The notes beneath the pieces were generated by a model that was not told the origin of the DNA, ran no database searches, and saw nothing but the letters and a program-made list of their open reading frames with translations. A DNA stretch of 64,000 bases. Source: Acidimicrobiia bacterium (lineage in GTDB: Bacteria; Actinomycetota; Acidimicrobiia; Acidimicrobiales; Poriferisodalaceae). The stretch spans positions 90,856-154,855 of the forward strand of contig JAJECP010000021.1 of NCBI GenBank assembly GCA_022821985.1, read 5' to 3'. This document shows positions 62,001-64,000 of the stretch, piece after piece. Made by a program: the position numbers and the translations under genes. How positions within the stretch are numbered: position 1 is the stretch's first letter; every line of letters begins with the position of its first letter.

Positions 62001-63742
62001 AACAGGTTGCCCTCTGGGCCGATCTTGGCCTTGGTGGACGTCACCAGTTCCTCACGGATCGCATCCAGCGGCGGATTGGTGACCTGTGCGAACAGCTGGC
62101 TGAAGTAGTCGAACAGCAGTCTCGGCCGCTTCGACAGCACGGCGATCGGCGTGTCGGTTCCCATCGACCCGATGGGCTCGATGCCGGTGCGGGCCATGGG
62201 CGCTACCAGGATTCGCAGTTCCTCGGTGGTGTAGCCGAAGGTGCGCTGGCGCAGTGTCACTGAGGAATGCTGAGGCGTCAGGCTGAAGCGCGGCGGCAGG
62301 TCCTCCAGGTGTGCGAGCCCGTCGGCGAGCCAATCCCCATACGGCTCCGCGTTCACGAGGTCATGCTTGATCTCGTCGTCGCCCACGATGCGGCCCTGCG
62401 AGGTGTCCACCAGGAACATGCGTCCCGGCTGCAGGCGGCCCTTGCGGATGATGCGGGCTTGATCGATGTCAGCGACGCCGACCTCGGACGCCATCACGAC
62501 CAGGCCGTCGGCGGTGACCCAATAGCGGGACGGCCGCAATCCATTTCTGTCGAGCACTGCGCCCACGACGGTGCCGTCGGTGAAGGCGATGCTGGCCGGG
62601 CCGTCCCACGGTTCCATCAACGAGGCATGGAACTCGTAGAAGTCGTGCTTGTCCTGGGGCATGCGGGCATGGTTCTCCCATGCCTCAGGGATCATCATCA
62701 GCACGGCATGGGGGAGACTCCGCCCGCCGAGATGGAGCAGTTCGAGGACCTCGTCGAAGCTGGCGGTGTCCGATGCTCCCGGCGTGCACACCGGGTAGCT
62801 GCGCTCGAGCTGGTTGCGTCCATCAGGGTCAGCGAACAGCGGACTCGACAGCGTGCCCTCGCGCGCACGCATCCAGTTGCGGTTGCCCATGACGGTGTTG
62901 ATCTCGCCGTTGTGAGCCAGCATGCGGTACGGGTGCGCGAGCGGCCATGAGGGGAACGTGTTCGTGCTGAAACGCGAGTGCAGCAGGGCGAGCGCCGATT
63001 CCATGCGGGGGTCGACCAGGTCGGGATAGAAGTCTGCGAACTGGCTGCAGGTCAGCATTCCCTTGTAGATGAGCGTGCGGCACGACAGCGACGGGAAGTA
63101 GGGCGCGGGATCGATCTCGTGCTCGGTGCGCTTGCGGGCGACGTACACCCGCCGTTCGAGCGCCAGCCCCTCGAGCAGATGGCCCTGTTGAGGGGACGGG
63201 GCGGCCACGAACAGCATCCGGAACACCGGCATGGGATCGGTGGCGAACTTGCCGAGCGAGGAAGGATCGGTGGGGACGTCGCGCCAGCCGAGCACCTCGA
63301 GCCCTTCGTCGACCATGATCGCTTCGATCGACGCAGCGGCTGCGTCAGGGTCGGCGCGCGGCAGGAACGCCGTGCCGACCGCATAGCGACCGGCTGGCGG
63401 GAGCTCGAAATCGCAGACCTCGCGCAGGAACCGGTCGGGCACCCCGATGGTGATGCCGATGCCGTCACCGACGTTGGCCTCGGCGCCCGTCGCGCTGCGA
63501 TGGTCGAGGTTGACGAGGCACTGCAGGGCCTGATCGACGACTGCGCGGCTCTGCACTCCGGACATGTCGGCCACGAAGCCCACGCCGCACGCGTCATGCT
63601 CGAAGGCAGGGTCGTAGAGGCCTTGCGCGGGTGGCGGCGTCGAGAAGGGGCCGGTGCGTACCGCAGGACGATCTTCAGCGCGCGGCGCAGCCGCAGCGTC
63701 AGCGGCCGCAATATCAGCGGCCGCAGTGTCATTGATGGGCAT
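59015..63742 (-). CDS. gltB: Glutamate synthase large subunit
   Basis: 1575 aa. Makes glutamate from glutamine and 2-oxoglutarate. The class II amidotransferase domain starts at Cys52 ('[12 protein letters not shown]'), so a 51-residue propeptide should be cleaved. The synthase core shows '[16 protein letters not shown]' and '[16 protein letters not shown]' (FMN site), the FeS cluster '[22 protein letters not shown]' and the C-terminal GXGXG repeat domain ('[27 protein letters not shown]'). The Ala-rich insertion at about 625-635 carries a diverged palindromic element. ATG has a GGGA ribosome site that can be hidden by the leader. Confidence 0.96.
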   Translation of the reverse strand: MPINDTAAADIAAADAAAAPRAEDRPAVRTGPFSTPPPAQGLYDPAFEHDACGVGFVADMSGVQSRAVVDQALQCLVNLDHRSATGAEANVGDGIGITIGVPDRFLREVCDFELPPAGRYAVGTAFLPRADPDAAAASIEAIMVDEGLEVLGWRDVPTDPSSLGKFATDPMPVFRMLFVAAPSPQQGHLLEGLALERRVYVARKRTEHEIDPAPYFPSLSCRTLIYKGMLTCSQFADFYPDLVDPRMESALALLHSRFSTNTFPSWPLAHPYRMLAHNGEINTVMGNRNWMRAREGTLSSPLFADPDGRNQLERSYPVCTPGASDTASFDEVLELLHLGGRSLPHAVLMMIPEAWENHARMPQDKHDFYEFHASLMEPWDGPASIAFTDGTVVGAVLDRNGLRPSRYWVTADGLVVMASEVGVADIDQARIIRKGRLQPGRMFLVDTSQGRIVGDDEIKHDLVNAEPYGDWLADGLAHLEDLPPRFSLTPQHSSVTLRQRTFGYTTEELRILVAPMARTGIEPIGSMGTDTPIAVLSKRPRLLFDYFSQLFAQVTNPPLDAIREELVTSTKAKIGPEGNLLQPGPDSCRQIVLPYPILSNEDLAKILYIDEDLQQAPAQANGAASDGAAQPDVDAGRFRPFAVDGLYPVTEGGAGMERALANVCEQVDEAIAGGSRIIILSDRYSDEQHAPIPSLLLTGAVHHHLVRNKTRTMVGLVTECGDAREVHHMALLLGYGASAVNPYLAFESIDDMVRSGVITEVDERTAKRNYIKACTKGVLKVMSKMGISTVASYTGAQVFEAVGLGADLIDRYFSGTTSKLGGVGLDVLAAEVAERHRFAYLDNPTEAAHRDLWAGGEYQWRREGEYHLFNPETVYKLQHSTRAGRYEIFKEYTQLVDDQSTELATLRGLFELRPAPGGPIPVEEVEPVAEIVKRFSTGAMSYGSISAEAHETLAIAMNRIGGKSNTGEGGEDPERYVPDPNGDLRRSAIKQVASGRFGVTSEYLTNADDLQIKMAQGAKPGEGGQLPGPKVWPWIAKTRHSTPGVGLISPPPHHDIYSIEDLKQLIHDLKNSNPAARVHVKLVAEVGVGTVAAGVSKAKADVVLISGHDGGTGASPLTSLKHAGAPWELGLAETQQTLLLNGLRDRIVVQTDGQLKTGRDVIVAALLGAEEYGFATAPLVVSGCIMMRVCHLDTCPVGVATQNRELRKRFGGRPEFVVNYFEYIAQEVREYLAMLGFRSLPEAIGRVDRLDTTAAVAHWKAHGLNLSPILAEPETPWPQDRYCSQSQDHGLERALDRQLIELAMPAIERRELVRAELPISNVNRTVGTMLGHRITAAHGGDGLPDDTVDFTFDGSAGQSFGAFVPHGLTMRLYGDANDYLGKGLSGGRLVVRPPPDTHPDFVAEDNIIAGNVILYGATGGEAYIRGTVGERFCVRNSGATAVVEGVGDHACEYMTGGMVVVLGGVGRNFGAGMSGGMAFVYDPDDVFWRNLNAEMVDLEPQLDDADAETVRTVLRQHVAETDSAPAGRILSRWHSEVRSFRKVMPKDYRRVLEARAAAAELGQDPDEAVMAAAHG
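61859..61880 (-). repeat. Diverged intragenic palindromic element in gltB
   Basis: TGCGCCGTCCG then ATGCGGCGCCA on the + strand, still able to pair GCGCCG with CGGCGC. It lies in an Ala-rich insertion ([12 protein letters not shown]) of the large subunit. Confidence 0.55.
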
Positions 63743-63829
63743 CGGCGACGTCCCGGTGAGCTGATTGGATTCCCGTGTCGGAACCCGGCGGCTGCAGGGA
63801 CGTCGTTGGCCCTGAGAGTGAGCAGTCTA
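63743..63829 (-). promoter_or_regulatory. gltB promoter and structured leader
   Basis: TAGACT (- strand, 63824-63829) is a good -10 box and gives a leader of about 75 nt. The ribosome-site strand GGGACGTC (63754-63747) can pair with GACGTCCC (63804-63797) upstream. That same segment overlaps a competing hairpin CAGGG (63814-63810) / CCCTG (63799-63795). The two pairings are mutually exclusive, as in a translational switch. No known riboswitch class was recognised. Confidence 0.45.
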
Positions 63830-63873
63830 CCGGCGCAAGCGGTACACGAAGGGCGCCGCCGGGGGACTGTCCG

Positions 63874-63896
63874 GTTTTTTGTGTAAGCGGCCGTGA
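63874..63896. repeat. Terminal inverted repeat end of an IS256-type element
   Basis: GGACTGTCCGG, then a T run and TGTGTAA, resembles IS256-family ends ('...GTCCG...TGTGTAA'). It lies 7 nt beyond the stop codon of the transposase fragment. The other end and any target duplication are outside the window. Confidence 0.5.
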
Positions 63897-63902
63897 TGGT
63901 TT

Positions 63903-64000
63903 TCATCGGATGTGGTCGGCGATCCGGTCGCCGTAGTGGACGGTCAGTGTGTTCAGGATGGTCTTCCAGCCGTTGGTCTTGCCGGTCAGGTTGGACCGGT
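63903..64000 (-). CDS. C-terminal end of an IS256-family transposase (rest outside window)
   Basis: Read on the - strand, the last 31 codons give 'NLTGKTNGWKTILNTLTVHY' followed by GDRIADHIR and a stop. The 'T.GW...LN.L...GDRI' pattern is the usual C-terminus of a group of actinobacterial IS256/mutator transposases. The gene runs off the right edge. The element sits about 45 bp upstream of the gltB promoter box. Confidence 0.5.
   Translation of the reverse strand, partial: RSNLTGKTNGWKTILNTLTVHYGDRIADHIR

Overview
The window is GC-rich, gene-dense chromosomal DNA with no intergenic gap above 200 bases. It comes from a free-living actinobacterium, most likely of the Acidimicrobiia. The gene order mihF-gmk-rpoZ-coaBC-metK-priA-def-fmt behind a pyr operon is typical of Actinomycetota, as is the helicase-dead PriA. 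The CWB2 cell-wall repeats joined to beta-propellers and the large secondary-metabolism repertoire point to Acidimicrobiia, but that class assignment is inference. Many genes carry a TANNNT -10 box 6-10 nt before the start codon, which suggests widespread leaderless transcription.

Layout. 1-5886 is a Tad/Flp-type pilus or secretion locus on the + strand: a SAF-domain protein, a TadA ATPase, TadB and TadC, a possible small pilin and three TadE/G-like pseudopilins. 5891-6387 is a toxin-antitoxin-like pair. 6491-23400 is one long housekeeping block: a PyrR-binding leader, pyrR, pyrB, a catalytically dead pyrC, carA, carB, pyrD and pyrF, then mihF, gmk, rpoZ, coaBC, metK, priA, def and fmt. 23482-29887 is accessory metabolism: a phosphoesterase, two amidohydrolases, a metallo-beta-lactamase-fold hydrolase, a dienoyl-CoA isomerase-like crotonase, a family III CoA-transferase and a membrane protein. 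29990-33749 holds mog and ribD-ribE-ribBA. 33768-38787 is a divergent pair of secreted CWB2 proteins, one with a TolB-like propeller and one with RCC1 repeats plus an HExxH domain. 38883-46332 holds hisG, a DUF1844 gene, infC-rpmI-rplT, an rRNA/tRNA methyltransferase and pheS-pheT. 46381-52244 (- strand) holds a 2-hydroxyacid dehydrogenase, two tandem SDR paralogues and a P450-ABC1 kinase fusion. 52392-57469 holds a DUF192 lipoprotein, a GPP34 protein, a nitroreductase, a MerB-like gene interrupted by an in-frame TGA, and an M20 amidohydrolase. 57479-63742 is gltD-gltB (- strand), with the edge of an IS256-type element upstream.

The most notable signal is at 55007-56152. A MerB-like protein has TGA exactly where the family's catalytic third cysteine belongs, and the TGA is followed at once by a hairpin with a GGUC apical loop resembling a bacterial SECIS. 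This is a candidate selenoprotein. A second signal is a family of about 22-bp palindromes inserted in frame within five unrelated genes (pheT, a dehydrogenase, an SDR, an amidohydrolase and gltB). Others are the PyrR-binding leader with an intrinsic-terminator-like hairpin inside the pyrR coding sequence, mini-ORFs that bridge intergenic gaps through stop/start overlaps, the P450-ABC1 fusion, and the CWB2-RCC1-metallopeptidase architecture.
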